In this document: one piece after another, positions 44,601 through 54,893 of the stretch | Position numbering within the stretch: position 1 is the stretch's first letter | How the letters are laid out: every line of letters starts with the position of its first letter | Source of the DNA: Bin80 sp965208025 | GTDB taxonomy: Bacteria > Bacteroidota > Rhodothermia > Rhodothermales > Bin80 | Length of the DNA: 64,000 nt | Reading direction: 5' to 3' | Assembly: GCA_965208025.1 (NCBI GenBank) | Contig: OZ242302.1 | Location: forward strand, 2,356,001 to 2,420,000 | The notes under the pieces: model-generated | Seen by the model: only the letters and a program-made list of their open reading frames with translations | Database searches by the model: none | What the model was told of the DNA's origin: nothing | Program-made: the position numbers and the translations under genes

Positions 44601-45290
44601 ATGAATCTATTGTCTGCCCTCCTGTCACCGGTTGGCCGAAAGGTCTTGACTGGCGTTACTGGGATTGGTCTGGTTGGTTTTGTGATTGCGCACATGGTCG
44701 GGAATCTTACCTATCTATCCCCTGATCCCAATGCGTATAATGCGTATGCATACAAGTTGATGAGCCTGGGGTGGATCTTCTATTCAATTGAGATTCTTCT
44801 GGCGCTTTGCTTTGTACTTCATGCCATTGTTGGAATTACGATTCAGGTACGGCGCCGCAAGGCGAGACCCGTTGGATACAAAGCGTATAAAAGCGCGGGA
44901 AACCCTAGTCGGGCTGGTTACAGTGCCCGTTCCATGATCGTAACTGGTCTCATTCTACTGGGATTCTTGGTTCTACATCTAATTTCGTTCAAATATGGTC
45001 CTGGCGAAGCCCAGGGTTACGTCGCCACCCTTGAGGGGGGAGAGGTTGTTCGTGATTTGCGCCGCTTGATGACAGAGAAATTCCAAGAACCTCTTTATGC
45101 ATTTGGATATCCAATCATCATGCTCCTCCTCGGAATGCACATGCGTCACGGCGTCTGGAGCGCACTGCAGTCTCTTGGGATGATGAGCCGCCGCTTGTCT
45201 CCCTACATCTATACGCTTGCCGCCGTATTGGGCGTGTTGGTTGCGGTTGGATTTTTATTTGTCCCCCTTTACATCTACTTCCTTGAATAG
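44601..45290 (+). CDS. sdhC: Succinate dehydrogenase cytochrome b558 subunit
   Basis: This 229-residue membrane anchor of complex II has five hydrophobic segments and the histidines that bind two b hemes. It begins M-N-L-L-S-A-L-L-S-P-V-G-R-K-V-L-T-G-V-T-G, then F-V-I-A-H-M-V-G-N-L (heme His), F-V-L-H-A-I-V-G, I-L-L-G-F-L-V-L-H-L-I-S-F-K and L-G-M-H-M-R-H-G-V-W-S, the Bacteroidota-type di-heme single-subunit anchor (type B). It passes electrons to menaquinone. Directly upstream of sdhA, 11 bases apart. Confidence 0.93.
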   Translation: MNLLSALLSPVGRKVLTGVTGIGLVGFVIAHMVGNLTYLSPDPNAYNAYAYKLMSLGWIFYSIEILLALCFVLHAIVGITIQVRRRKARPVGYKAYKSAGNPSRAGYSARSMIVTGLILLGFLVLHLISFKYGPGEAQGYVATLEGGEVVRDLRRLMTEKFQEPLYAFGYPIIMLLLGMHMRHGVWSALQSLGMMSRRLSPYIYTLAAVLGVLVAVGFLFVPLYIYFLE

Positions 45291-45301
45291 GTTATTCTGA
45301 G

Positions 45302-47245
45302 ATGGTTTCAACTGTTTCAAACGGAGTCCACGGTTCACGTCTGGTAGACAAAGTTCCATCGGGTCGGCTCCAGGAAAAGTGGGATATATACAAGAATGAT
45401 GTATCCTTGGTGAGCCCTGCAAATAAACGGTGGCACCATATCCTCGTTGTAGGTTCCGGCCTGGCGGGTGCTTCCGCCGCGGCAACTCTTGCAGGTCTCG
45501 GATATAATGTGACCTGTTTTTGTATCCAGGATTCGCCGCGCAGAGCTCATTCCATCGCCGCACAGGGAGGGATCAATGCCGCAAAGAACTACCCGAACGA
45601 TGGCGATACGGTTTGGCGACTATTTTATGATACGATCAAGGGCGGCGATTATCGTTCCCGCGAAGCAAATGTCTATCGGCTTGCGCAGGTCTCAAACAAT
45701 ATTATTGATCAAGCAGTTGCGCAGGGTGTCCCCTTTGCCCGAGAGTATGGTGGAGTCCTCTCCAACCGGTCCTTTGGAGGGGCGCAGGTTTCTCGGACGT
45801 TTTATGCTCGTGGACAGACGGGGCAGCAACTTCTCCTTGGAGCCTATCAGGCATTGAGCCATCAAATTTCTGCTGGACGGATCAAAATGCTCCCTCGTCG
45901 GGAAATGGTGGATTTAGTAGTCGCGAATGAACGCGCCTGTGGAATTATCACACGCAATCTTCTGACTGGTGAACTGGAGCGATATGCTGGTGATGCCGTC
46001 CTACTTTGTACCGGTGGATACGGGAATGCCTACTACTTATCCACGAATGCCAAGAATTCCAATGTAACTGCTGCTTGGCGCTGCCATAAGCGAGGCGCGT
46101 TCTTTGCCAATCCGTGCTACACCCAAATTCATCCCACTTGTATCCCGGTCTCGGGGGATTATCAGTCCAAGCTCACACTCATGAGCGAGAGTTTACGAAA
46201 TGATGGCCGCGTCTGGGTACCAAAGAATCCAAACGACCCGCGGGCGCCTGAACTGATCCCCGAAGACGACAGAGATTACTATCTGGAGCGTCGCTATCCC
46301 AGTTTTGGCAACCTTGTCCCTCGAGATGTTGCTTCGCGTGCCGCCAAAAAGGAGTGCGATGCTGGGCGGGGAGTCGGTGAAACCCGTCTCGCAGTTTACC
46401 TTGACTTCAGCGATTCGATCCGTCGCCTCGGCGAACAGACGATTCGCGAGCGCTATGGCAATCTCTTTGAGATGTATGAGCGTATCACGGGCGATAATCC
46501 ATATCAGACCCCAATGCGGATCTATCCAGCCGTTCACTACACGATGGGTGGACTGTGGGTGGATTACGAGCTCCAGAGCACGATTCCCGGCCTTTTTGTC
46601 TTGGGAGAGGCAAATTTCAGCGATCACGGAGCAAATCGTCTCGGGGCAAGTGCACTAATGCAGGGGCTCGCAGATGGTTATTTTGTCATTCCTTATACCC
46701 TTGGCGCTTACTTGGCTGGGATGCATCATTCGGACAGGATTCCCGAAACCCATGATGCCTTCGCCTCTACGGAGGAAGAAGCTGGTGCACGAATTGACCG
46801 TGTGCTAAAAAATGATGGCGATAAGTCTGCGATCCAGTTTCATCGGGAGCTTGGTCATTTACTTTGGGACCATGTAGGGATGTCAAGGGATCGTACTGGC
46901 TTGGAATCTGCTATCCAATCCATTGAAAACCTGAAAGACGAGTTCTGGGAGCGAATCCTTGTTCCTGGCTCTGCGGAGAGATACAACAAGAATTTAGAAT
47001 TTGCTGGACGTGTGGCTGACTTTATTGAACTGGGTTCACTCATGGCGCGCGATGCTCTTCGTCGTGAAGAGTCTTGTGGGGGACATTTCCGTGAAGAGTA
47101 TCAGACTCCAGAGGGGGAAGCTGCACGTGACGATGAAGCTTTCGCCGATGTTGCAGCATGGGAATATTCCAATCGTGATCCAGTCTTGCACCTTGAGCAA
47201 CTCACTTTTGAGAATGTGCAACCATCTAAACGTAGCTACAAATAA
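45302..47245 (+). CDS. sdhA: Succinate dehydrogenase flavoprotein subunit
   Basis: SdhA oxidises succinate to fumarate with covalently bound FAD. The 647-residue product shows the dinucleotide-binding loop V-V-G-S-G-L-A-G-A-S-A (about residues 50-60), the covalent-FAD histidine region H-S-I-A-A-Q-G-G-I-N-A-A, the dicarboxylate-binding H-P-T-C-I-P, the long Y-T-M-G-G-L-W-V-D-Y block, and G-E-A-N-F-S-D-H-G-A-N-R-L-G-A-S-A. Its length and motif pattern fit the Bacteroidota/epsilon-type (type B) SQR rather than the enterobacterial type. sdhB starts 3 bases after its stop. Confidence 0.95.
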   Translation: MVSTVSNGVHGSRLVDKVPSGRLQEKWDIYKNDVSLVSPANKRWHHILVVGSGLAGASAAATLAGLGYNVTCFCIQDSPRRAHSIAAQGGINAAKNYPNDGDTVWRLFYDTIKGGDYRSREANVYRLAQVSNNIIDQAVAQGVPFAREYGGVLSNRSFGGAQVSRTFYARGQTGQQLLLGAYQALSHQISAGRIKMLPRREMVDLVVANERACGIITRNLLTGELERYAGDAVLLCTGGYGNAYYLSTNAKNSNVTAAWRCHKRGAFFANPCYTQIHPTCIPVSGDYQSKLTLMSESLRNDGRVWVPKNPNDPRAPELIPEDDRDYYLERRYPSFGNLVPRDVASRAAKKECDAGRGVGETRLAVYLDFSDSIRRLGEQTIRERYGNLFEMYERITGDNPYQTPMRIYPAVHYTMGGLWVDYELQSTIPGLFVLGEANFSDHGANRLGASALMQGLADGYFVIPYTLGAYLAGMHHSDRIPETHDAFASTEEEAGARIDRVLKNDGDKSAIQFHRELGHLLWDHVGMSRDRTGLESAIQSIENLKDEFWERILVPGSAERYNKNLEFAGRVADFIELGSLMARDALRREESCGGHFREEYQTPEGEAARDDEAFADVAAWEYSNRDPVLHLEQLTFENVQPSKRSYK

Positions 47246-47248
47246 ACC

Positions 47249-47992
47249 ATGGTAATCCACCTTCGTATTTGGAGACAAAGAGACGCGCAGTCCAAAGGGA
47301 AGCTTGTCAACTATACGGTTCACGAGGCAAGCGAACACATGTCTTTTCTTGAGCTTCTTGACGTGCTCAATGAACAGCTTTTATCCAATGGAGGGGATCC
47401 AGTGGAGTTTGATAGTGACTGCCGCGAGGGGATCTGCGGATCATGCGGGCTCATGGTTGCTGGTATTGCGCACGGCCCGCAGAAGCGCACGGCAGTTTGC
47501 CAGTTGCACATGCGCAGCTTCAAGGATGGAGATACAATCACGGTTGAACCGTTCCGTGCTCGTGCATTCCCTGTGATCCGGGACTTGGTGGTAGACCGGA
47601 GTGCCTTTGACCGGATTATTTCCGCTCACGGATTCGTTTCTGTCACGACGGGCTCGGCTCCTGACGCCAACGCCATCCCGATTCCGAAGGATATCGCAGA
47701 TGAGGCGATGGATTATGCCGCCTGTATTGGCTGTGGCGCCTGTGTTGCTGCATGCCCTAACGGAAGTGCTTCGCTCTTTACAGCTGCCAAGATTTCTCAC
47801 TTAGGCCTACTTCCTCAAGGTCAGGTGGAAGCGTCGCAGCGTGTCATTGCAATGGTGGATCAGATGGATTCAGAAGGCTTTGGCGACTGCTCCAATTACG
47901 CTGAATGCGAGGCGGTTTGTCCGAAGGGAATTTCTGTTGCGGGGATTGCTCAGATGCGGAGGGCCTACATGAAAGGGGTTCTATCAAATTAA
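47249..47992 (+). CDS. sdhB: Succinate dehydrogenase iron-sulfur subunit
   Basis: SdhB carries electrons from FAD to the quinone site over three iron-sulfur clusters. In the 247-residue product the [2Fe-2S] ligands sit in C-R-E-G-I-C-G-S-C-G (about residues 57-66), and the two other clusters in C-I-G-C-G-A-C-V-A-A-C-P-N and C-S-N-Y-A-E-C-E-A-V-C-P-K-G. The three-gene order C-A-B and close spacing show a single operon. Confidence 0.95.
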   Translation: MVIHLRIWRQRDAQSKGKLVNYTVHEASEHMSFLELLDVLNEQLLSNGGDPVEFDSDCREGICGSCGLMVAGIAHGPQKRTAVCQLHMRSFKDGDTITVEPFRARAFPVIRDLVVDRSAFDRIISAHGFVSVTTGSAPDANAIPIPKDIADEAMDYAACIGCGACVAACPNGSASLFTAAKISHLGLLPQGQVEASQRVIAMVDQMDSEGFGDCSNYAECEAVCPKGISVAGIAQMRRAYMKGVLSN

Positions 47993-48037
47993 ACCCGTCT
48001 CTTTACATCCATCCTTTAACCCCTTGAGGCCGGTTCC

Positions 48038-49300
48038 TTGATCGTTGTAATCCATTTCTGTTTACTGGTTGCTTCGATTTATGTCATTGTAAAGTCCAGT
48101 GACTCTCTGGTTGATTTAGCCAGTTCAATTGGGCGGAAGGTGAAGCTAACTGACTACTTTATAGGAAGCTTCATTGTTGGGATTGGAACTTCTTTACCCG
48201 AGCTTTTCACGTCTCTTGCGGCGACAACCTCTGGATCGCCAGAACTGGTCAGCTCCAACATTTTTGGAACCGTAGTTGCCAATTTAGGCGCAGGGTTTGG
48301 TCTAGGTGTTTTGGCGCTATTCTTTTTTGTTCGGACAGAAGATGGAAAGCTTCGCCTATTTACGAGATCTCATGCACTCTCAGGCGGTTATCTGAACTTT
48401 GGTGACACAAATCCGAGTCCTGTCATCTTCGCATCCCTTTCAGTACTTCTGGCGTTTTTACTCTGCTTAGACAATGTTTTCGGCCCTTTTGACGCCGGGT
48501 TGTTTGCGATTCTATACATCGCATTTATGGGATGGCAATTTTCTCAAAGCCGAAACCAGCAACCTCGAGCGGATCCTCATCCAACAAAAAAAGAAATCAC
48601 ACAGGCGAAATCCACGAAGGGACTATTTATTAAGGCCATTTGGCAGGTCTTCCCGACCGTCATTGCCTTCCTGTTTGTTGTCGGGTTGTTTGCCTTTCCC
48701 CCTGTTCGACAAGAGTTATTGGAAGTTGCTACTGGGGGCCTTCCACTCATTTTGTTTTTGATCGGATTAGTCCTCTTGTTAGCCTTTCAACTTTGGGACT
48801 ATTGGCCTGAATTAACTCGCACTGGAGGTCCTGAGTCTTCCAACGTTAGTTCTGTTCCGATCTTCATTGCGATCCTTCTGTTCGGCCTCATCATTGCCGT
48901 CTTGTACTTTAGTGGTGTGATCGTGGTAGGATCTTTGGTCAAGCTTGCGGAGGATCTCGGAATTAATTCGGGGGCTCTCGCCGCCAGCGCCTTGGCAATT
49001 GGCACCTCACTCCCCGACATTGTGGTTGCGCTCAATGTAATTCGGCGCGGTCGACATAAGCTTCTGGTCGGTCATATCTTCCAGTCAAACATTTTTGATG
49101 TGTTTCTGATTCTGGCCGTATGCGGGTCTATTGACCGTCTTCCTGATGTCGCGACTGGTTCATCCATGATCTCCATCTTGACGTCCATTGTATTGACATT
49201 GCCTTTGCTATGGACGTTGCGTTCGCGAAAATTATCTGGAATGGGAGGGCTGGGCCTACTTATCGGTTTTCTCATTTTCCTCGTCCTGCTTTACGGCTGA
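48038..49300 (+). CDS. Ca2+/Na+ antiporter-like (CaCA superfamily, YrbG type)
   Basis: A 420-residue inner-membrane protein with about 10-11 helices. The two inverted alpha repeats of the CaCA family are visible: V-G-I-G-T-S-L-P-E-L-F-T-S and S-S-N-I-F-G-T-V in the first half, A-I-G-T-S-L-P-D-I-V-V and F-Q-S-N-I-F-D in the second, with the acidic E and D ion-binding residues. The start codon appears to be TTG at 48038. A hydrophilic loop follows helix 5 (Q-S-R-N-Q-Q-P-R). It lies 45 bases after sdhB, though not obviously functionally linked. It probably exchanges calcium for sodium or protons. Confidence 0.88.
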   Translation: MIVVIHFCLLVASIYVIVKSSDSLVDLASSIGRKVKLTDYFIGSFIVGIGTSLPELFTSLAATTSGSPELVSSNIFGTVVANLGAGFGLGVLALFFFVRTEDGKLRLFTRSHALSGGYLNFGDTNPSPVIFASLSVLLAFLLCLDNVFGPFDAGLFAILYIAFMGWQFSQSRNQQPRADPHPTKKEITQAKSTKGLFIKAIWQVFPTVIAFLFVVGLFAFPPVRQELLEVATGGLPLILFLIGLVLLLAFQLWDYWPELTRTGGPESSNVSSVPIFIAILLFGLIIAVLYFSGVIVVGSLVKLAEDLGINSGALAASALAIGTSLPDIVVALNVIRRGRHKLLVGHIFQSNIFDVFLILAVCGSIDRLPDVATGSSMISILTSIVLTLPLLWTLRSRKLSGMGGLGLLIGFLIFLVLLYG

Positions 49301-49411
49301 TATTTCTTAACCTATGCTGCGTTGGAGGGCCGCACAAAGCACAGAGCCATAATCAACCATTGCATCAGACATCTTCTGGAGGAATTCGGATCTCGTTCCA
49401 GATCCCAGTCC

Positions 49412-51922
49412 CTACTTGATGCGCGTCATGCGTCCCTCGGTACGTTGAATCGTTTTCCCCATCTCGTCCGTCATCTGATAGACATAAACTCCTGGGGGAA
49501 GGTGGGGCATTTCCAGAGGAAGAGATCTGGAGGCACCAGCCGATATCCCCCAAAATTCTTCCCGATGGACTTTCTGGCCGAGGATATTGAAAATGTCAAC
49601 TGATATATTTGCCTTCTGGGGTAGATCCAATTGAATGGTGGTAGATGTGGTGAAGGGATTGGGATAATTTCCGAGTAGAGCAAAGTCAACTATGGAGGCT
49701 GGATCCGATATGTTCGTATCCGTGAGAACACGTACCCTAACCCAGTCGGGGTCTGAGTTCGCGTGGCCAAAGCTTTTGGTCGCTTCTCCTACATTTCCTG
49801 GAATCGCAACCACTTTAAAGAAGAGATTCCCTCCTTCCATTGGTGCTGTAAAACTTGGTGATTCAGTATCCTCACCGGTCAAGGATACTGCATCCGGTGC
49901 CGGGATATGTGAATTTGGGCCATCTACTTGAATCCATTCCCAACGAATAAAATCACCCCAAGGGCCCGTAACGCTGCCCAAAAGAGATGCCTTAGCGTCC
50001 TGTTTCACATACAAATCCTGACCTGCGTTGACCACAGGCTTGAAAGGAGCCCCAGGGTTATCCTGAAGGTATAGTCCGGCAAAACTGAAAAAATCGTCCA
50101 GTGGCATTTCAACAAGATCTTTAAAGATGTTGTCGGGTAGCGCCCTCAATTTATTTTCGCTTAAATTAAGTGAGGTCAGCGATGTCAGTTCATCAAAGAT
50201 GCCTGCGGGAAATTCGCTCAGTTCATTTTCATTCAAAAAGAGTATGTCCAGTGATGTCAGTTCATCAAAAATACCGTTGGGGAGCGTGCTCAGTTCATTT
50301 TTGATTAGATCAAGTTCAATCAACGAAGTCAGTTCATCAAAGACACCGTTAGGGAGTGTGCTCAGGCCATTTCCTGACAGGTCAAGCCTAGCCAGTGAGG
50401 TGAGTTCATCAAAGAGGTTATCAGGGAGTTCACTGATGTTATTTTCTTTGAGCCCAAGCACCCTTAGTGAGGTGAGTTCTCCAAAGATACCGGCGGGGAA
50501 TGTACTGAGGTCATTTCTTGACAAAAAGAGAACTTCCAGCGAAGTCAGTTCATCAAAGACACCGTCTGGAAGTGTACTCAGGCCATTTCCTGACAGGACA
50601 AGACTAGTCAGCGAGGTGAGTTCATCAAATATGCCCTCGGGGAGCGTACTCAGGCTATTCCGTGACAAAGATAGTCCGATCAGCGAGGTTAGGTTATCAA
50701 AAATGCCTGCGGGGAGTGTGTTCAAGTCATTTTGCATCAGAGAAAGTTGGTCCAGTGAACTCAATCGGTCAAAGAGGCCAGCGGGGAGTGTGCTCAAATT
50801 ATTACGATCCAAGAAAAGCCCAGTCAGCGAAGTCAATCCATCAAAGAGGCCAGCGGGAAGCGTGGCTATATTGTTATAGGTCAAATCAAGACTATGCAGG
50901 GAGGTCAATCCATCAAAGAGGCCAGCGGGGAGCGTGGTTATAATGTTATAGGTCAAATCAAGACTATGCAGGGAGGTCAACTCATCAAAGAGGCCAGCGG
51001 GGAGCGTACTCAGGCTATTCTGTGACAAAGATAGTCCGATCAGCGAAGTCAGTTCATCAAAGAGACCAGCGGGGAGCGTACTCAGATCATTATTTAACAA
51101 ACCTAAGAAGGTCAGGGAGGTCAGTTCATCAAAGAGACCAGCGGGGAGCGTACTCAGATCATTATCTCCCAAACTTAAGAAGGTCAGGGAGGTCAGTTCA
51201 TCAAAGATGCCCTCTGGAAATGTACTTAGCTGATTACTACGCAGTATGAGTTGGGTCAAGGAGGTTAGTTCATCAAAGATGCCCTCTGGAAGCGTGAGTA
51301 AAGAATTTTGGTTCAACCAAAGACCGGTTAGTGAGATCAGACCATCAAAATCCGTGGACTTCAAGCTTGAAATATTTTTACCCTCTAACCCCAAGTCATT
51401 TGTGATTGCGGCCAGTTGTCCACTTGTAACATCTGCACAATCATTTACGTCACGAATTTTGAGTAAGATCGCTTCAACGACCGCTACCGTCCGATCACAA
51501 ATACCACTTTTCGTTTGACGGTTGGGTTTAAGCTTACCTCCGTCTGACTTCGTCACCTTGAAGCATGGATTATCTTCAGACGTCTCTAACACTTCTGATC
51601 CCCATCTGGAATGATCAGCCTCTGGAATCTGCCCCTGAGGTAGCATTCTGTCTACTAAACCGGTATTCGCAATGTGGGGATGGTTCTGTCCACCCTCACA
51701 ATTTTCAGGATTAAATTCCGAAGAGGCTACCTGCTCATAAGCTTGATTCGACTGCGGGCCTTTAAGATGAATTTCGTCCTGATTCTCAACGGGGAAATAC
51801 TCTGAATTGCCTTTAAATATGTTCTGCTGAACTACTCCACTCATTCCAGCTGCAGAATCTTGTACCAACAACATCCCCGCAGAGAGCAAGCACAAAAACT
51901 TAATTAACTGTATCATCATCAA
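49412..51922 (-). CDS. LRR surface protein with T9SS sorting domain, paralog 1 (about 17 LRRs)
   Basis: An 836-residue exported protein. Signal peptide (L-I-K-F-L-C-L-L-S-A-G-M-L-L); an N-terminal region with N-S-E-Y-F-P-V-E-N-Q-D-E and a Cys-bearing block (G-I-C-D-R-T); about 17 LRRs of 24 residues (about 190-600; consensus D-E-L-T-S-L-x-x-L-x-L-x-x-N-x-L-S-T-L-P-x-G-I-F); a PKD-like segment (R-W-E-W-I-Q-V-D-G-P); and a Por/T9SS C-terminal domain starting N-Y-P-N-P-F-T-T-S-T-T. It should be exported and anchored by the type IX system. Its N- and C-terminal parts are shared with the two paralogs at 54894-57143 and 57692-59509, while LRR number differs. Probably an adhesin or binding scaffold; partner unknown. 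Confidence 0.88.
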   Translation of the reverse strand: MMMIQLIKFLCLLSAGMLLVQDSAAGMSGVVQQNIFKGNSEYFPVENQDEIHLKGPQSNQAYEQVASSEFNPENCEGGQNHPHIANTGLVDRMLPQGQIPEADHSRWGSEVLETSEDNPCFKVTKSDGGKLKPNRQTKSGICDRTVAVVEAILLKIRDVNDCADVTSGQLAAITNDLGLEGKNISSLKSTDFDGLISLTGLWLNQNSLLTLPEGIFDELTSLTQLILRSNQLSTFPEGIFDELTSLTFLSLGDNDLSTLPAGLFDELTSLTFLGLLNNDLSTLPAGLFDELTSLIGLSLSQNSLSTLPAGLFDELTSLHSLDLTYNIITTLPAGLFDGLTSLHSLDLTYNNIATLPAGLFDGLTSLTGLFLDRNNLSTLPAGLFDRLSSLDQLSLMQNDLNTLPAGIFDNLTSLIGLSLSRNSLSTLPEGIFDELTSLTSLVLSGNGLSTLPDGVFDELTSLEVLFLSRNDLSTFPAGIFGELTSLRVLGLKENNISELPDNLFDELTSLARLDLSGNGLSTLPNGVFDELTSLIELDLIKNELSTLPNGIFDELTSLDILFLNENELSEFPAGIFDELTSLTSLNLSENKLRALPDNIFKDLVEMPLDDFFSFAGLYLQDNPGAPFKPVVNAGQDLYVKQDAKASLLGSVTGPWGDFIRWEWIQVDGPNSHIPAPDAVSLTGEDTESPSFTAPMEGGNLFFKVVAIPGNVGEATKSFGHANSDPDWVRVRVLTDTNISDPASIVDFALLGNYPNPFTTSTTIQLDLPQKANISVDIFNILGQKVHREEFWGISAGASRSLPLEMPHLPPGVYVYQMTDEMGKTIQRTEGRMTRIK
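50120..51350 (-). repeat. Tandem 72-bp LRR-coding repeats
   Basis: About 17 repeats of 72 bp, one LRR each. Some neighbours are near-identical at DNA level: 50862-50933 against the next unit, and blocks at 51049-51095 and 51121-51166 share the same run around TCATCAAAGAGACCAGC. Such arrays can gain or lose units by unequal recombination or slippage. Confidence 0.8.
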
Positions 51923-51959
51923 CTCATTATCACTAATGTGCGGAAGACTATTTTTAAGA

Positions 51960-54611
51960 TTACTTAACCAAGTGAACCATTATACTGCGCTGCTGCTTTG
52001 GTGCAGTTAAACGAAGGATGTAAGCACCGCTGGCTAAATTGCTCCCATCAAATCGCACCGTGTGGCTGCCATAGGGAAGTAGATCATCCACCAATTTCGT
52101 AATCGGACGCCCTAACATATCAAATACTTCCAACTGCACTTTCGAACGCTCTCTGAGCGTAAATCGGACTGTGGTTATCGGATTGAATGGACTTGGGTAA
52201 GCTTCAATCTTTACCCTAATAGGACGGGTATCATCGGACCGTGCTTCACTACTTTCCGTCTTATGGGTTTCCTCCTTTTTTGCAGCATTCGTATGACCAC
52301 AGGTCTCTGGCTGAAAGGCTCTGTCTGGTGAATAGGTCCACAATGTGTCCGAGCTAGTACCATAGATATAGTCCGATCCTTCTCCCCTTGAAGTTGAACT
52401 TCCATATGCCTTGTAAGCAGCTACGCGATAATAACGTGTAATCGGCTTGTAGCCTATGCACCCGGGGCGCACATCCGTATACTGCGTGGAACCGCTGGGA
52501 AGCCTCGCAATGACCGACCAATATCCTGACGTACTCCCCGAGGTCTCTACAACGTACCCATCTTCAACCCATGAGTTATCACGCCATAACACGATCGCCG
52601 CTTGATTGGATCCCTCCCGTATATTCAGGGCAGTCGGCATACATGGTCCTCCAATTTTACGAATGGTAAATTGATCCTCAATCAATTCAGCATTACTGTT
52701 CTCGTTCATCTTGTCTACGGCTTCATATCTGGTTCTGAGATCCTGGAAGGTCTGATTCGCATATCCGGAATTGTTCTCGGAATCAAAACCTAGCAATTTC
52801 AATGCTTTATAGAGCATGATCGCCGCCTCTGACTTAATTCCTTGTCGTATTCTCCATATGACTCCCGAAATTATCCTCCCTGTGTTATGCCAATTCGTAC
52901 TATTATAATCAGAGCCAACTTGTCCGCAGGGAAACTCCACCACATGAAAATGGTCCTGTGTGCATTCATTGAATACAAATCTGGTGGTTACGCCGGATTC
53001 GTGTGAACTCAGGATGGGATCCGAATTGCCACGGATAGGCCCACCAAACATGTTATCATCTGTCACGTCAGTGGGAAAGAAGTCGGCAAACCCCTCACTC
53101 ATTGCGATCTGCATCCCAGAACCACGAGGTAACATCATTGCACCATGCGTGTATTCATGCAGCGCAATGTCGCTGGACATAGCAAAACTCCCTCCTAAGT
53201 ATATATGCGTACCAGCAATAGAACCGTTCTTCGTGGGAGTAATGGTTAGTCTTGATATTTTCACTCCAGCCTGTTCATTCCCACCGTTGTGGATATTGAC
53301 AAAGTAATCATGCATCCGACGAATCTGATACACACTGTTGAGTGCAAAAGAGGTCAAGCCTCCGTCTCCGCTTTCCCCCCAACCCCAATTATAGTCCTGT
53401 CTAGTGTCTCCGCTTACATGGATCATAATGGATTTACTGACCGATGGGGGATTTTCCCCGACAATCAAGATGGAGTTGGAACTGCTTGCTGGCTGGCACC
53501 ACATTGTTCGCAATATCAAATCTCATCTCATACTCCCCGCTTTGATTTAGCGAAACCTGATACTCTCCACGTTCATTCGCATAGCCGATGCAAGCAAAAT
53601 TCCCATTGCTCTCTCGTACACGAAAGCGTGCACCCTTGAATGGCTTATTGAGCCGACGAAACAGCAGCCCGTTGAGGTTTGTCTTTGATCTGGGGAATCG
53701 TAATAATTCAGGGTAATCGTACCGTAAATTCTATGTGCCATTGATGAACTGTAGGTACACTCCGACAGTGTTTCATTCATTTGCCAGAGCGTAGAACCCG
53801 AATCCTCTGGAATGGGAGCTACCAATGAGTGATCTACTAACAGGGGGGAAGTTCCACTCTCTTTGAATCTGTGCCCCTTTGAAAACTCGGTTTCCAATCT
53901 CAACCCACCATTACCTTCCAAAATATTTGAGTACTCAAAGATAATTTTCCCATTATTCGCGTCAACAACAAAGGTCTTACTAAATGGCGGCTCATGATCG
54001 TAGTTATAGAGTATCACTTCCCATGCTATACGAAATACATATCGGTCACCAGATTTTTCGGCTATAATCACAGGAGCTTCTTTGGTCTCACACTCCAAAT
54101 CAGGAATGCTGGTCTGCCCTCTGGCGGCAGTGATCGCTGCTCTCCAATTTAAACTGTAGGATGTATTTGTGTCCAGCTTCGGGAACCCTGTTACCCCAAC
54201 AGATATCAGCTTACCACGATGCGTTACTGTTAAACCAACATTCGCTCCCATAACCCGAAATCCACCGTAGATTTGAGGATAATTAATATACCACCACTCA
54301 CCGTCTGACGTAATCCGCGGCTCACCCAACTGCTTAAGATCCATCCCCAATACTCCCTTATGGGCTTCCAGAAATGCATCGGCTGCCGCCTTCACACCTA
54401 ACTCTGAAAATAAGTAGGTTGATGTCCCAAGCGTAAAATCCAGCGAGTCCGTATCAATGATCCACATAGGAACGCCCGTAATTTCATCCACATATGCAGC
54501 AAACTCCTTACTCTCATGTTCCAGAAACTTTGGATAACGAATCTCCTGCTGCCCTAACGTATCCTGCATCCCAAAAATCAGTGAAAACACAAACATTGTT
54601 AAAGGTCTCAT
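51960..54611 (-). pseudogene. FTP-propeptide / M36-like zinc metallopeptidase broken by two frameshifts
   Basis: Two long frames form one gene. The upstream one (54611 to about 53690) has a signal peptide and an FTP/PepSY propeptide (W-W-Y-I-N-Y-P-Q-I-Y-G-G-F-R-V, V-D-A-N-N-G-K-I-I). The middle piece (53700-53470, no start) reads F-K-G-A-R-F-R-V-R-E-S-N-G and E-R-G-E-Y-Q-V-S. The downstream one (to 51960) holds A-L-H-E-Y-T-H-G-A (zinc H-E-x-x-H), S-E-G-F-A-D-F (third ligand Glu), a fibronectin-like part and a T9SS sorting domain (A-Y-P-S-P-F-N-P-I). The first shift sits near four G (53692-53695); the second near 53480. Intact, it would be a secreted M36/M4-type peptidase that frees itself from its propeptide. 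As drawn it is broken, unless the two indels are base-call errors. Confidence 0.65.
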
Positions 54612-54893
54612 TTTACTCCCAGATAAGTTTGTAGGTATAACTATCTAACACGAAGGCTTTCAGATGGCACTAATAAAGAAGCCGGGCTATAAGATCCATC
54701 AATCTCTTTGATCAATGGGAGACTCCAGCGGCGTAACCTACCAAATTCTGGATCACGGTTTCTCCACAGATTCATGTGGTTTTTTTTTACCGTCAACCGC
54801 AGCCAGAATCTTGGCACTAAGTTTGCGATACGTTCTATTAATTCATTCAGTCTCCATCTGTCAAATCAAATTGTTGAGCTACTTATCCCTTCT

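Noticed and set aside
50127..50879. 250-codon plus-strand frame, very Ser-rich
   Set aside because: It is the antisense of the LRR repeats of paralog 1; the regular 24-residue pattern belongs to the minus strand.
50120..51350. CRISPR-like regular repeats
   Set aside because: The period is exactly 72 bp without unique spacers; it encodes LRRs.
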